Below are positions 31,914-44,284 of a DNA stretch of 64,000 nt, piece after piece; the stretch's first letter is position 1, and every line of letters begins with the position of its first letter. The notes beneath the pieces are model-generated. The model saw only the letters and a list, made by a program, of their open reading frames with translations, ran no database searches and was not told the origin of the DNA. The position numbers and the translations under genes are program-made. Origin of the DNA: Hyaloperonospora brassicae (Eukaryota; Oomycota; Peronosporomycetes; Peronosporales; Peronosporaceae); contig CANTFL010001204.1 in NCBI GenBank assembly GCA_947650285.1, forward strand, positions 371,466-435,465, given 5' to 3'.

Positions 31914-32789
31914 ATGGAAACAAACATATATCGTTCGAAGTCAAAACGTGTTGCTTCCGTGTCCAATCTGAAGAGGATCAACGAATACTCGCGATCTGAA
32001 CCAACTATGGAGATCGAGCTCGCCTACGGTGAATCTCGCGGATATTGGAAACATTACTCACCCGGAAAGTGGTTCAAACAGGCGAAAGCTGTTGGCAAGA
32101 TCAACAACGTAAAAGCCACTCTGCTATTTGATTCTGGTGATGTAGTGTCGATCATTGACACCACCTTTGCTCGTAGGATCGGTTGTCATATTGACGGAAG
32201 TCAACGACAAGAATGTATCGGGGTCGGAGAAACTCCATATATGACGATAGGAAGTACCAAGATCAAAGTAACCCTCGCGGGATCGCTGGTATATTATTTC
32301 AATGTATGGGTAGGCGATCAATCGGTACAAGACGCGATTTCGGGAATGGACTTCATGGTACCCGCCGGAGTACGACTTGATCCAGCCGACGGCGCGCTAT
32401 GTCTTCCAGAGGAAATCCGTATTCACCTCGCAGGACGTCGTCCCGCGCACGGATCGAAGGTACAGAACGTGACGGCGAATGGCCAACACGTGGTGATCCC
32501 GGTCGGCGATTCAAGAGAAGTGAAGATCGGGATCGGTGGGGACAAGATGAAGTTGTGGGTCGCCAGAGGACCTGACTGGGTACCCACGGTGATCTCGGGG
32601 TTTGGTAGGAGGAAGTATCTGCAGATGAACAATATTGGCGATCACGAGATCATACTACCCACTCATACGATACTGGGCGTGTGGGTGGAAGGAGACATGA
32701 TACCGAGGACTCAAGGTTTTGTGACGGTCGGATCGGGAAGTACAAAGAGTGGCAGACTCTGGCGTATGAGTCCACGATGGATTGAGTAA
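31914..32789 (+). pseudogene. Aspartic protease region of element A
   Basis: A 291-codon frame. The retropepsin active site appears as LLFDSGDVVSIID (about residues 70-82), where DSGA is usual, so the position after Gly is Asp. A second conserved block, ISGMDFM (about residue 145), corresponds to the ILG-D motif. The protease would cut Gag-Pol into mature parts inside particles. The frame lies after gag's end with about 100 bp of broken sequence between them and is followed by the acidic linker. Intact as a frame but not linked to gag or RT in one frame. Confidence 0.75.
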
Positions 32790-33021
32790 ATAAACTCCCA
32801 AAAGAACAGATCGGACCATTGGAAGATCGAACTACGTACACCACGCCAAAATGCATCATAAAACGTCCGTCTGATGAGTTAAAAGCCCCACCTCCAGTAG
32901 TCCCCATGGTAACGCATCAAGTCGGCGACGACGAATTGAAAAAGGCGGATACTGTGGCTGCAAAGGAGGTAACGGTCAACGGAACCAGATCGATCCACCA
33001 GATGAAACAGATCTATCGTCG

Positions 33022-35874
33022 ATGGATAACGATCCTGAAATCGAAACCGAGATCGCGATGAGAAGGGATCACGGGACCGGACAAGGAGAACAAGACAACA
33101 GACTGCTTTCGTTGAACGTAAATATTGCAGACAACAGATCAGGATCGGATCGGCCCGAGGAGGCAGAAGAACCTGAAGAGGACGAGTCGTCCAAGATCGA
33201 CGAAGCTGACTCCGCAGAAGCACCAGTCTACTATCAAGACAGTGGAGATTCGTTTGCCGAAGACATCGAGCAACACATGGCGGTGTTACCAGAGATGTCT
33301 ACTGCTATGGAAGAAGTTACAATTGACGACATTCAGATCGGCGATCCGGATGTTCCTCTCACCGCAGATCAACAAAGACTCAGATCGCTGATATGGAAGA
33401 GTCGTCACCTTCTCATGGGGAAAGGCAACGCTCTACCACCAGCGGCACGAGGAGCAATTTGTGACACCGATGTCGGTGGAGCCGCACCAATTGCGCAAAG
33501 AGTCTGCCCGGTCGCACCCAAATATCGAGAGAAGTTGTCCGATCTCATTAGAGGACTGTTAGCGGCCAAGATCGCTCAACCATCCACGTCACCTTGGGGG
33601 TCTCCGATAGTGGTGATCATCAAGAAGAGCGGAGTGGATATTCGTCTCTGTATTGATTATCGAAGAGTGAACCAGCTGATACGCCTGATGGTTTATCCCA
33701 TGCCGTTGATCAGAGATCTGCTGGAAGACCTGGATAAAGACCTATGAGACTGTTTGCTAGACATAGCTAGTGGATTCTGGATCGTGGAAATGACCGAAAG
33801 AGCAAAACTGATATCAGCGTTTGTCACGCCGTTTGGCCTGTTCGAATGGTTGCGAATGCCTTTTGGGCTTAAAAATGCGCCCCAGATCTACCAACGCCTG
33901 GTTGACAATGCGCTGAATGGATATCTCAAGATCGGCCAGAGATCGGCCTCTGATGGCCCGATCGACGTGTTTAAAGATGGAGAACCTGAGACAGACCGAC
34001 GACCCTCAATACTGGGACGTCGATCTTACATTGACGACATCTTGATACCAGCCGCGTCATGGGAAACTTTGTACGCAAAAGTAGAGCGATTGCTGGAAGC
34101 GTGTGATAAGTGGAATCTGTCTATCAGTCTCACAAAGAGTTTTTCGGGGTGCCGTAAGGTCGATTATCTGGGACATCGTGTGTCGATGGATGGTCTGGAG
34201 GCTCAGTTTAAGAACTTGGAGTCGTTGGTCAACATCCAGTTCCCTAACACGCTGCGAGCCATGCAATCTTTTCTCGGGAGCTTGAACTACTACCGCCGCT
34301 TCATTGAGGATTTCGCGGTGTACGCTGCGGTGTTGTATGAGTTAAGAGAATCGGATTTCTTCGAGATCGGCCGATCTCAACTCGCAGCAGGAGACGAATA
34401 GTCAAACGAGGGTCGATGGACAGAAGCCATGGTTTCTTTCACTATGCTAAAAGCTAAGATAGCAACAGCCCCCATGCTTAAACATTTCGAACTAGATCGC
34501 CCTCCCGTGATCGTGGTCTACGCTAGCAAGTGGGCTGTGTCAGCGGCCCTGATACAGGAGTACGATGGTGTGTACCACCCGGTGACGTTCACTAGCCGCA
34601 CGTTGAAGCCCAATGAACTTAAATACGGGACGGTTGAGAAGGAAGTGCTGGCGTTACTTCTTGTTTTGGATGTATGCTATACTACGCTTGCTTCGCGGGA
34701 TATCACTGTGTTGACCCGACATTCTACGTTAGCATGGTCGATGCAATCTCGAGGGCTCAATGGGAGATTAGGACGGTGGGCGGCTTCGCTGTCGAACTGG
34801 ACTATGGAAGTGAAGAGATACGAAAAAGGAAAAGAAGAGATTTTGGGTACGCTAGCAGCGAGTATCACCCCGAGAAAGGAGGTGGAAGAGATGCTGATTG
34901 CAATTTCCCCCCGAAAGGACTGCCGACTCAAAATATTGATGCCTCCTCCAACAGTGGAAGCAGATGAGGAGTTGCTGGTGGCCAGTTTCGATGGATCGGC
35001 AGGGATAAAAAAGAAAGGAGGGTCGTATAGTGCTGTGATATGGAAGTTACCCGAGTGGGCGATCGTGGCGGCAGAATCCAGATACATCCTCGACATCACC
35101 GTAAACGAAGCTGAGTATAATGGCTTGCTATTATGCTTCTATTTACTGGCCGATCTGGACAGGGGAAGAGTGATCTTTTGTGGAGACTCTAATTTGGTGA
35201 TCCGCCAGATGCGCGGTGAGATCGACTGCAAAGATCCGGGCCTGCAGCTCTTGAAACATAAAGTGAATGAGAAATTGCGATCTTGGCCTAGTCACGAGTT
35301 ACTGCATATGAAGCGAGAATGGAACCAAAGTGCAGATCGACTAGCCAGCACAGCATTACAGAATGAAAAAGGAAGAACGGTTGTAGCTGAAGAAGACCTG
35401 CAGGATCTGATGACGCTGAACCGTCTCGATGAGTTGCTGAAGCCCAAGCAAGATGGTCAACTGGCTCGGATCACTGCAATCACGAGATCAGCCGTGAGGA
35501 TACGTCATGAACCTGAAGTGATACAGGAGGAGATAGTACAGAGGATTAGGATTCAACGAATTGTCCAAGATCAAGATGAAGAGCGATGGATTGTCAATCT
35601 CAAGACGTATCTAAGTGGCGATGTATCAAACTTAGACGCGGGAGAGGTGAAGATGTGCACAAAACTGGCGCCGGAGTACGAGATCGATGAGAACAGTCTG
35701 CTATTTTTCTGCCCCATGGCGAAAACAGAGTCAGAAGATCGCGATGGTTTGATGCAATTGGTGATCCCTGAGACGTTGCAACAGGATTTTTTGCATTACT
35801 ATCACACGAGTCTGGAAGGAGGCCATCAGGGTATCGGCAGAACTTATCAGAGGATCAGATCGCGATTCCGTTGA
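33022..35874 (+). pseudogene. pol of element A: RT, RNase H, acquired RNase H, integrase head
   Basis: A single frame with only two stops (TGA 33,745; TAG 34,399). RT: SPWGSPIVVIIKKSG, then LLDIASGFW with the first catalytic Asp, FGLFEWLRMPFGLKNAP, and the intact YIDDIL box at about 34,030, preceded by an insertion of roughly 35 residues between NALNGYLKI and YIDD. Ty3-type RNase H (34,500-34,860): acidic residues are replaced in VVYASKWAVSAAL and LTRHSTLAW, so it is degenerate. Acquired RNase H (34,970-35,360): Asp in SFDGSAG, Glu in VNEAEYNG, Asp in CGDSNLV and Asp in NQSADRLA are all present. The integrase zinc-binding HH half (YYHTSLEGGHQG) closes the frame. Confidence 0.9.
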
Positions 35875-36760
35875 TGAGGACTGTATCGGAGCGTGCAAAG
35901 ATATGTGGGCGAATGTACCGACTGTGAAACTGAAAAAGGAAGCCCGATGATTCATGGGAGATCCCCGGGCAACTTACAAGCAACCTATTCATTCCAAATC
36001 ATCGCAATGGATCATATACCGTCGTTGCCCAAGTCTATCAAGGCGAATACCGAGCTGCTCATTTGGGTGGACCTCTTCTTGGGATATGTGATTGCAAAGG
36101 CTAGCTCATCACGGACGGCACAAACAATAGCGGAGAATTAAGAAGAATATGTGTTTTGACGCTTCGGAGCTATCGAGGCTACCAGGCACGATCGAGGACC
36201 GGGGTTAATGTCCGATTTTTTTCGAGCCTTCAGTCGGATCGTAGGTCAGAAACAGCGTGCCACCATGGCTTATAGGCCACAAGAAAATGAAACAGACGAA
36301 CGAAACAAACCTTGACGCATTCGCTCAAGATGTACGTGGCTGATGTTGATCAACGAGACTGGGATGAGTATGCTGAACGGCTAACATTTGCAATTAACAC
36401 TGCACAAGATTGGATCCGGGGGGATACCCCATTCTATCTAATTTATGGGTGGGATCCACTATCGACGTTGGAAGCTACGTTATCAGTGAGGAACACGAGA
36501 ACGAGAGATCGCGATCCGAAGCGGTGGAGATAAAGTATTCAAAGACACTATCAGCGAGCTCGATCAGCAGTGAATGATCAACTACGAGCTGCGATCCAAG
36601 AGAGGGCAAATCGACAAAATGAAGATGTGGAGAAACACGAGACCGAAGTGGGAACGCAGGTCTGGCTGTAATTAGATCGGGTAAAGGAAGGGTACGCGAA
36701 GAAACTAGCACATATGTGGCATGGCCCATTCCGAGTTGCGGATATTTGAGGAGACCACGC
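35875..36760 (+). pseudogene. Integrase core of element A
   Basis: The zinc-binding CC half (VQRYVGECTDCETEKG) follows a stop at 35,872. Catalytic Asp 1 is in IIAMDHIPSLPKS near 36,005. Asp 2 lies in HDRGPGLMSDFFRAF after a frameshift near 36,140. The Glu is in YRPQENETDERN near 36,290, followed by another frameshift before LTHSLKMYVADVDQRDWDEY. All three catalytic residues can be pointed to, but they are spread over at least three frames. Identity is certain from order and motifs. Confidence 0.8.
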
Positions 36761-36761
36761 G

Positions 36762-37213
36762 GTGAATCTGGATATCGCCGGAACCCCATATCGACTATTT
36801 CCGATTGTACACCTATCGAAACTAAAGACAGTAAAGACGTTCCCCGAACGGCCAAAAGACCAGCTGACAATAGATAAAGCAGATCGCTTGGATTTTAATG
36901 AAGCCCTGCTACCAGAGGACAGTTGGGAGAACGATCTTGAAGATGGAGAATACGAAGTAGAAGAAATATTGGACGTGCGATCTCGTAGGAAAACCCGTTA
37001 TGGGCGAGTACATCGACAGTTTCTGATTGTAGTGGAAGGGGTATCCCGACCTGAGTTGGGTGGATGAGGCCGATCTGAGTTGTGGAGCGATCTTGCAAGA
37101 GTTCGAATGGGATCGGGTGAGTGGGGACCGTTTTGGAATGATGCAATCGAATGAAAACCAGTGGGACGAACTTTGGCGGTTGGAACAAGGTGTGCTAGAC
37201 GGTAGCACAGGCT
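36762..37213 (+). pseudogene. Chromodomain-like tail of element A pol
   Basis: After the post-integrase FPIVHLSKLK motif comes YEVEEILDVRSRRKTRYG (about 36,950) and then, in a shifted frame, YPDLSWVDEADLS (37,045). These correspond to the first strand and the W-x-P/acidic helix of a chromodomain, which in Ty3/gypsy chromoviruses steers integration to modified chromatin. One frameshift separates the two halves. The frame ends at TGA 37,211-37,213. Confidence 0.65.
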
Positions 37214-37304
37214 GAAAGGAGGGGTTTGCAAGATGTTCTAGGGGTAGTATATGCTAGAAGAAGGAGGTGTGTGTGTGAGTATGGAGGCAGTCCAATGTAT
37301 TACA
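37214..37304. other. Spacer between the convergent pol and antisense gene ends
   Basis: The two transcription units of element A, pol (plus) and the antisense gene (minus), end tail to tail here with under 100 bp between last codons. Confidence 0.45.
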
Positions 37305-40057
37305 TCACCAAACGATGTGGACCGAGACAGTTAATAATTGTAGGAGTTGAAAGGAAGAATTACCAATGTAAACAATTGAGCGATATACACTATGGAGAAA
37401 GATGATCGATCTCGAGCATCGATCTGGAGCTAAGATAATGTGGCAGGCTTGAACTTGTTCTGAAGACGAGGAATTTGCGATCCAAGATGGTTCCCAGGGG
37501 CGTTGCAAAACAAGTTACGCCAATGATCCTCGCGGTCGGCTATTTCCAAAGCACCCATCAGTTCAGTTAAGTCGGTATTATGCCCCAATCCGGGATACCA
37601 AACTCGTTCTGTCATGCATGCGTGGGTAATGCAGGAAGAAGGGATCGAGAAAAATGTCCAGATAGCAATGACCTTCGATCATGCCACGGAGTATTGTCTT
37701 CAGGAAATTCTTCCAGCGCGCTCCAAAGCGAGATCCCCGCGGTTTTCGCTGGCGCCAAAACGTTAGCAGGAACCGATCAGATCGACGTTGAACCGGAGAG
37801 ATCGGGAAAGCGTGAGTGGATTCCCACAGCGCCTGGCGTTAACTGGACTCCAAATCCAGATAACGAGTGCCCATGGTTCGATACCACCCGGTCAAGGAAA
37901 ACGAGATCGGGTTCACGGAATCACGATGTTGTCCCAGGGAGATCGGGCGTATAGAGCCTCAATGTGTCGCCGCCAAATTTGTCCGGACGTCCAAGTCCCC
38001 GTAGGAGGAGCCCGTCCATGAGAGTGGGAGGGAAACATATGATTTCGGGGCTTAGAGTAGTGGTGGAACAATAACTCAATCGACATCGTCCTCACGCAAT
38101 CCATCGCTATCCGCGAGACTGACCAAGGCGCGATCTCAGGAGCTACCCGGCGTGAAGGTGCCAAATAGTTGGGAATCCACCGATCCCGGGGTTGCTAAAG
38201 TGGTGGGAGATCGTCAAAGAAGGTAGCCGCGAGGACTCGGTTAGCCACTAAGCGCACCGGAAATGGTGATGCTGTTGTCGATATCAGACAGACGACTGGC
38301 CGGGAACGCAGTAAATCCACGGGGCGAACTAGCGGAGCCGATCTCGCTGGGTGCTTCTTCCGGCGACGACAAATCCACACCTCCAGAATCATCACCATCA
38401 TCCTAGAGATCGATTACGGGAGCAGTCGCAACCGGAGCCGTCAAAAAAGATAGATAGCGAGGCTTCAGCTCGGTCGGTGAAGGCGGATGTGACGGTTCCG
38501 GGCCGGGCACAGTTGTCACGGACGGAGCGGAATTTGTTGGGTTGGCCGCCGAGTAGTCTGGAGTTGCGATTCGATCACCCGATCCCGGGCGTCGGCGAGC
38601 GGCCGATCTAGATTGGGACATCACAGACCGAGTCAGATCATCCGAGCTAGAGTCCGACTATGTCAGCTCCCCACTTTCCGATCCAGTCCCAGAAGCCGCG
38701 GACGAAGGCGGAGAAGAAGAAGAATTGGGTGAAGGGTCTGGAGGGGCCGATCTGGGGAGTTTCTTGGAAGGGATTGAGAGATTCAACGACAATAACCAAG
38801 AGCCCGAACGGGTGGTGGAAACACCCTTGGACTGTGACGGTAGATTAACACGTCGACGCTTGGCAGGTATGGAAGGTGATGTCGATCTGGATCTGTCGGC
38901 AAGCGACCTCGACCCTCGGGTAGCGGAAGCAGGGGGCGATCCGGCCCGAGAAGCACTCTTGAGTGTCGGCCGAGCGGACAACGCGGTCGATTGAGACCCG
39001 AGTCTGACGCTATTGATTGTATGAAGGAGAGTCTAGTGTTCTGCTATAGCCCGATCCTGATCCTGCTCCGCCACCTGTAGCTGGTCGTACACCGTGAGGT
39101 GTTCCGCAAGCTGACGGCGGAGGTTGGCGTTCTCCATCTGCGAAATTGCCAACTGACCCTCCGGAGGAGGTAAACTATCCACTTGTTAAATGAGATCGCT
39201 GATCGAAGCCAGACCCTCTGCGAACTTCGCCTGAGACCGATCCAATTCCACATTCAGATGCAAAACGTCTATGTGAAGGAAAGACCTGTCGGTGGTCATC
39301 TGGTCACGCTGCCGTCGGAGAGAACTAAGTTCGATTTGGAGAGAACGGACGTGAGCTTTCAAAGTTTTCACCTGTCGTTCCAAACTGCCCTGATCCTCAT
39401 CGCTGTCACGTAACAGAGCGCGTAGCCGAAATATCTGCGCCGATTGATCTCGATGTGTCCGCAGAGCTCGCTTGTAGTCGCTCAGAGAATGCATTGCGTT
39501 GACGTAACGGCCTTGCATCAAATCATATCGACATCGGACGAAAGAGACGAAGGGGCCGGCCGATCTATACAGAGAATCAATCTTGTCTTGCAAGCGATCC
39601 CCCCGGACGACTGCATCTCGGTACGACTGCTGAAGTGCATGAATTGTATCGGCCTGGATGCGGAAGGTAGCTTCCCGATCCCATAAATAAGAGTTCGTAG
39701 CCAACGTAAGACGAACGTCGCTGGCAGAAACTCTTGGAATATGGCCGGAAACGTTCGCAGTTGAAGCAGACCCTCCACGAGATTCGCCGGTGGCCGAATG
39801 TCGGATTCAAACGCACCCAGGGTAGCCGGAGATGCGGGAAGCGAGATCGACTCAGGCGGGTGGTCTGACGATCCCATGACGAGGTATAGCGATCCGTCCG
39901 GACTAAGATGACCCGGGGACCCCGGCCGATCTGGCACTATGGGAATATGCTCCTCTGAATCGGCCGATCTGGGTGACCGATCGCGATCCGGCGACAAAAG
40001 TGCGGTAGAACACTCCGAGAGTACTGGTGAAGTAAGGAGACGCGTCGGGGAGGTCAT
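37305..40057 (-). pseudogene. Long antisense gene of element A (about 900 codons)
   Basis: Runs opposite to gag-pol from an ATG at 40,057, 90 bp inside the right LTR. Residues 1 to about 114 are Ser/Pro/Asp-rich (MTSPTRLLTSPVLSECSTAL). A one-base shift near 39,715 leads into a frame that then holds to 37,305 with about 14 stops, the first at 39,186. Parts in order: a 200-residue coiled coil (39,704-39,040; ALQQSYRDAVVRGDRLQDKI); a Ser/Arg/Pro segment with KRRR, possibly a nuclear signal (38,990-38,660); an acidic Ser-rich stretch near 38,350; and a basic, fold-like C-terminus (about 37,930-37,585; FWRQRKPRGSRFGARWKNF, DIFLDPFFLHYPRMHDRTS). Function unknown. The plus strand here has no comparable frame. 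Confidence 0.6.
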
Positions 40058-40136
40058 GGGATGGACTTGAGTGCTTGGAACGAAGTTGATGAGTGACTGG
40101 ACTGAAGCCGATTGCTGCCTAAACGGACTTTAGTAC

Positions 40137-40146
40137 AGGGGGCGGT
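40137..40146 (+). other. Polypurine tract of element A
   Basis: CAGGGGGCGGT immediately precedes TGTGGTAAAG of the right LTR; B has CAGGGGGCGAT at the same place. Confidence 0.7.
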
Positions 40147-41807
40147 TGTGGTAAAGTCATTAACTACATTTTGGGACGTGGATCGATGGCCACCCAGTTA
40201 AGAGGTCACTCACTGGTGGAAAATGGGTTCATGGGACTTGGCGATCCAATGAAGAGATTGAAAACGATCTCAACGGAGATCGGCGATCTGGTCCAACTGT
40301 CACCAGACTGATGGGTACGGAGCGATTTGAGACGGAGCGATCTGGGACAAGACGACCAATAGAACGATTTACATGGAGCGATCTGGGACAAGGATCTGGG
40401 ACCAGGTGATGTGATATGACTCTGTGACGAAGGTGTGACATCCTGCAGATCGGTGACGCTCTCTATCGACCTCCAAAAGGGAGTACTAATTTAGGTTAAT
40501 TATGGCCGGATTGCACTATGTCGATCCTCAACTATCTCGAATTGGGCATCAGATCGGTCATGTTCCCCACTAATTATGGATATCTCTCTGATGAGACTTT
40601 CGGATCGTGACAAACGTGCTTTTTGAAGGTCCGTGAGTGATGTCTCCTAAAAGTTTAGACCGAAAGAGCCAGTGGAAGCCGGTTGGATTGACGTCGCAAA
40701 ACGGATTTGGACATATTTGGTATTTGAGTACTATTTTGGACCTTTTGGTATCAAAATTGGGTATTTGGTACCACATTTGGAATTTGCTCCTTTTTGGTGT
40801 CTAGGTACGATATCGGGAGTATTGGCGCTATCTTTGGAGTACAGGTCACGAAATTTCGACACGTGTTCAAGGGGGCGGTCAAGTTGAAGGTGATATCGAC
40901 TTGAAGAGTGACCTACGGTGTGGAATAGGCTTAAGGACAGGTTGGCTAATAATTGGTTGGTAAATAAATAGACTTGAACTCTACTTCTTCTGCACACGAC
41001 GCGCGTTCCTCCCCTCTTCTCCGGGCGAGATTGATTTGGCTTCCCCCGCGGGTCAAGGCACGCGTGTTACAAGGCCACAGAAGACCGATCTTGGATTGTT
41101 GGCCAAGATCGGGGGAGAGCGATCTCGGGATGTCTGGCCCGGATCGATCAAGTACTCACACTCAACTCAACTGCTAGGGTAGCAGCAACACAAGGAAAAG
41201 GAAAAGGACATTGGACACAAGATCGCGAGACGGCTCAAGTGGTCAGAAGATCTGGACAAGGCGTTCAAGACAAGACCGAGCAAGATCGAAGCGATCTACT
41301 GGATAGATAGGCTTGTTTCATTTTGGCGAAACCAAGAACCGATCTGCCCACATTGCGCACTTCCGGCAAGATCGGCCGATCCCGAGACCAGATCGGACCG
41401 ATCCCAACGCAAGATCGACGCAAGACTATTATTTGCTGAGTGAAGATTTCCGCACATCAAAGACCCCGATCCCGAAGGCAGATCGAGATAGGTGTGATTC
41501 AAGATCGAGATCGCGACATCTCCAAATAGAGATCGCCTCGACTCGAGATCAGGATCGCAGAACCCCTGTTCGTAGTGTGAAGATTTCCGCACCGGAAGCG
41601 AACACCAACCCCAAACCCTCGGCGAGATCGACATCTTCCAAGACCATTACGAAGAGCTCAAGCCAGCCCAACCGACGGGTACACAAGGTGAGCACAAGGA
41701 TATATAACAAGGCACGGATCGGAGTACCCCCTCCGTGAGTCGGCAAGTCTGGACAAGTGGAAGATCGACATTCACTAAAATAATTTTGTGAGATCGACTT
41801 CACCACA
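40147..41807 (+). repeat. Right (3') LTR of element A
   Basis: 1,661 bp, TGTGGTAAAG…CTTCACCACA. About 12 differences from the left LTR lie in the first 1,150 bp (for example GTCATTAACTACAT against GCCATTAACTAAAT) and a cluster of about five in the last 110 bp. Followed by the CACA duplication at 41,808. Confidence 0.92.
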
Positions 41808-41811
41808 CACA

Positions 41812-42082
41812 ATTTGGGCTTAGGATGGCTAACCCCGATCTTCGAATCGATTGATCTGTCGACTGGGATGATCCCGTGCCGGTCATTAAGATTCACGCCT
41901 GAATAGTCGATCGGTATGGTGTTGTTCGACCCGCTAGACCAATACGGATTTCATTCGGTATACACAAAGTTCCGTCGGCCAAATCTAACCATATACCCGC
42001 CTGAAGCATAACGTCCATACCTAAAATGGCTTCTTGGTAGACCTGATCGCGAACCTAGATATCGATGTAGTATACCTTAAAC
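41812..42082 (-). pseudogene. Protease region of B, unit 2, part right of A
   Basis: Copy of 22,280-22,550, with several substitutions (for example around 41,938-41,955) relative to unit 1. Contains the ILGMDVMLQAG block. Confidence 0.65.
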
Positions 42083-44284
42083 TTAAGATCGGCGAGCCAA
42101 AGAGAGAATCATAGCGTATGACAGCGATCGGGTCTCCCCGATCGTTGATCCCTTGATCGCTCTATTGTCTCTTAACAAATGCATAAACGAATAGCCTAGA
42201 ACGCTCGGTTCGTACCATATTCTATCCTGGAGAGCGTCGTGATTTAACATCGCTTCAACCTTGGGCGGAAACAGTCCGGCATGATTGCTGGGCACGTACC
42301 ACTTGCGGATCAAAACGTAGAATTCTTCCACGGGGCATTTTCAAATTTCATGTGTCATCCACAAGCTACACACACGTGCAGGCGCTTGTCCGACGGATGT
42401 CCTTTTCGGCCACACTTCTGGTACGTCTATCGCTTCCAGCACCCACGATCATCATGTTTCCTCGATCCGCAGTGAGTGCAAGATTTATTCATCGTGACTC
42501 GATCCGCACTTCAGTCAAAGCGATTCTCAACAGGAACATTACCTTAATCTACCGATTTCTTCGTGCGATTCGAAGTCACGGCGATGAACACATTCTGTGG
42601 TCCTTCTTCTTCGTCCGATCCGGTATAATCGAACTCCGATCCACTGTCTTTGATATCCACTCAAAGGGCTCTCACTGCAGGGGCTGGATTAGCCGGTATT
42701 GGGGGAAACTGGCGTAGGTCGCAGTCGAAATGTATTAGAACCTATGGATGTTTGAACTAGGCGACTTTCCATACGCTGGTAATCCCGTAATGTTTCCTTC
42801 ATTTGATCTGCATCTCTCAGCCGTAACAAAGTCAATTATTTGGCCAGATCGACATCGTCAAGCGTCCCGATGAAATATTCCACCTGTTCCACGACGTACA
42901 TCCAGCTATCCATCTCGAATCCGTATCTTCTCCCTTATCGCCGCGACATTTTGAAAAAAACCACATCATTGGCGTATCTGTATAACAGATACAAGCGATA
43001 CAGATTCACCAATCATGTTTCTTCTGATCGCTACTTGCCTTCCAATCGACATACTGTTACCCCCACATTGCACAAGAAAACCTTTTCAAGTTCCGTACAT
43101 GAGCGACGAGTATATCGACTCAGATCTCTTCAATACCAGTTCCGTGCAGTACCCGTGAGAATATCCCCCAACACTAGGCACTTTTATTCATCTGGGGTTT
43201 GATCCCGTAGAAACGCGGACTTGACCTAGCTGATCCAGCTTCTGGCCCGATCCTCATCTCTGTCCTTTACGCTGAATTGGTATTCGCGATCGAAGATATC
43301 CGAAACCGCGGAGCGCTAAGTCCACCACCACGTGCCGTTTCAGTAGCCGCTACTATTGGTCGTCTGAGATCGTCTTATCCTGAGTCGTCGATAGATCCCC
43401 CTTCCGCGTAATAAGCATCCGATCTGTACTGACGCTATACAAATGATTCCGTCTGGATATCCGGGATGTACGTCTCCTGCTTCCTCGCAAATCTTAATGT
43501 CTGACTTGGTTAGACTGCTTGGAAGGCTTGTCCACGTTGCTCTTGCTGAAAACATCTCATGGCAGCCTCAAAATATGACTTTAATGGTACTGGGATGTTC
43601 GGGCTTACGTCCTCTCTAGCTCATACATCTGACGATCGCGGCTCTTCCTTGATCCTTGCCATGCGATCTCGCTGATGATTTGCCCCACTTAAGACCAGCA
43701 CCATCAGCTGGATACCTATCGATTCATCTGATTCGATATCTAATTCATCGGATGCGTAATGCGATGACCCAGTGTGATATCCTCTTGGGGCATTGGCGAT
43801 CGCCGGAAGCGCTAGATCTTCGTTCTTGTATTTGCCCGTCGACGGGATCAACCCTTCATAAAATGATCGTCACGCTCTAATCGCCTCGTTTTGTTTACAA
43901 TCCAGTCATTTCTTGGCCTCCAAAACCCCCGCGACGAATCCTGCATCCCGTATCAGCTGGATGATTACGCTAATCCCTTCCATTGTGTTTGGTTTTATTT
44001 CTGGAGCTGATATCGGGCTTTGAATCTTCTTAATAAGCTTGGGCTTCAATATTTGTAGCACCGAGTCGCTTGGTAGCAACGTTCTGATTGTTTTCCAATG
44101 ATATTCTTTCGTTGGTAGGTCCAATTGTCAATATTCTGTCTTCACTTCTCCCCTGAAAACTCTGATAATCCCGGGATCCTTTCATTGCGCGCGTCTGCAG
44201 CGATCCCTTTGTCTCTGATAATTTAATCTTAGGCTCAGTCTTGATTTTGACATATACTCCAATAGACTCACAGTGAAATTACTC
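42083..44284 (-). pseudogene. gag remnant of B, unit 2
   Basis: Second copy of the B gag region: zinc knuckle CTHCGSRKHDDRGC near 42,440, SSHYASDELDIESDESIGI near 43,770 and the N-terminal KPKLIKKIQSPISAP block near 44,050. About 20 scattered differences from unit 1, including two single-base indels in A runs, are neutral in look. No intact frame. Confidence 0.7.

Larger units (their letters stand above)
27676..41807 (+). mobile_element. Full-length Ty3/gypsy element A (dual RNase H, antisense gene)
   Basis: A 14.1-kb LTR retrotransposon: LTR 27,676-29,333, PBS, gag, protease, RT, Ty3-type RNase H, acquired RNase H, integrase, chromodomain-like tail, a roughly 2.7-kb antisense gene, PPT, LTR 40,147-41,807. 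CACA flanks both ends (27,672-27,675; 41,808-41,811). The two LTRs differ at roughly 1% by eye. Domain order RT-RNH-aRNH-INT with a degenerate first RNase H matches elements described from oomycetes as having gained an archaeal/plant-type RNase H independently of plant Tat elements. Pol has few stops, so the copy is fairly recent but dead. Confidence 0.92.
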
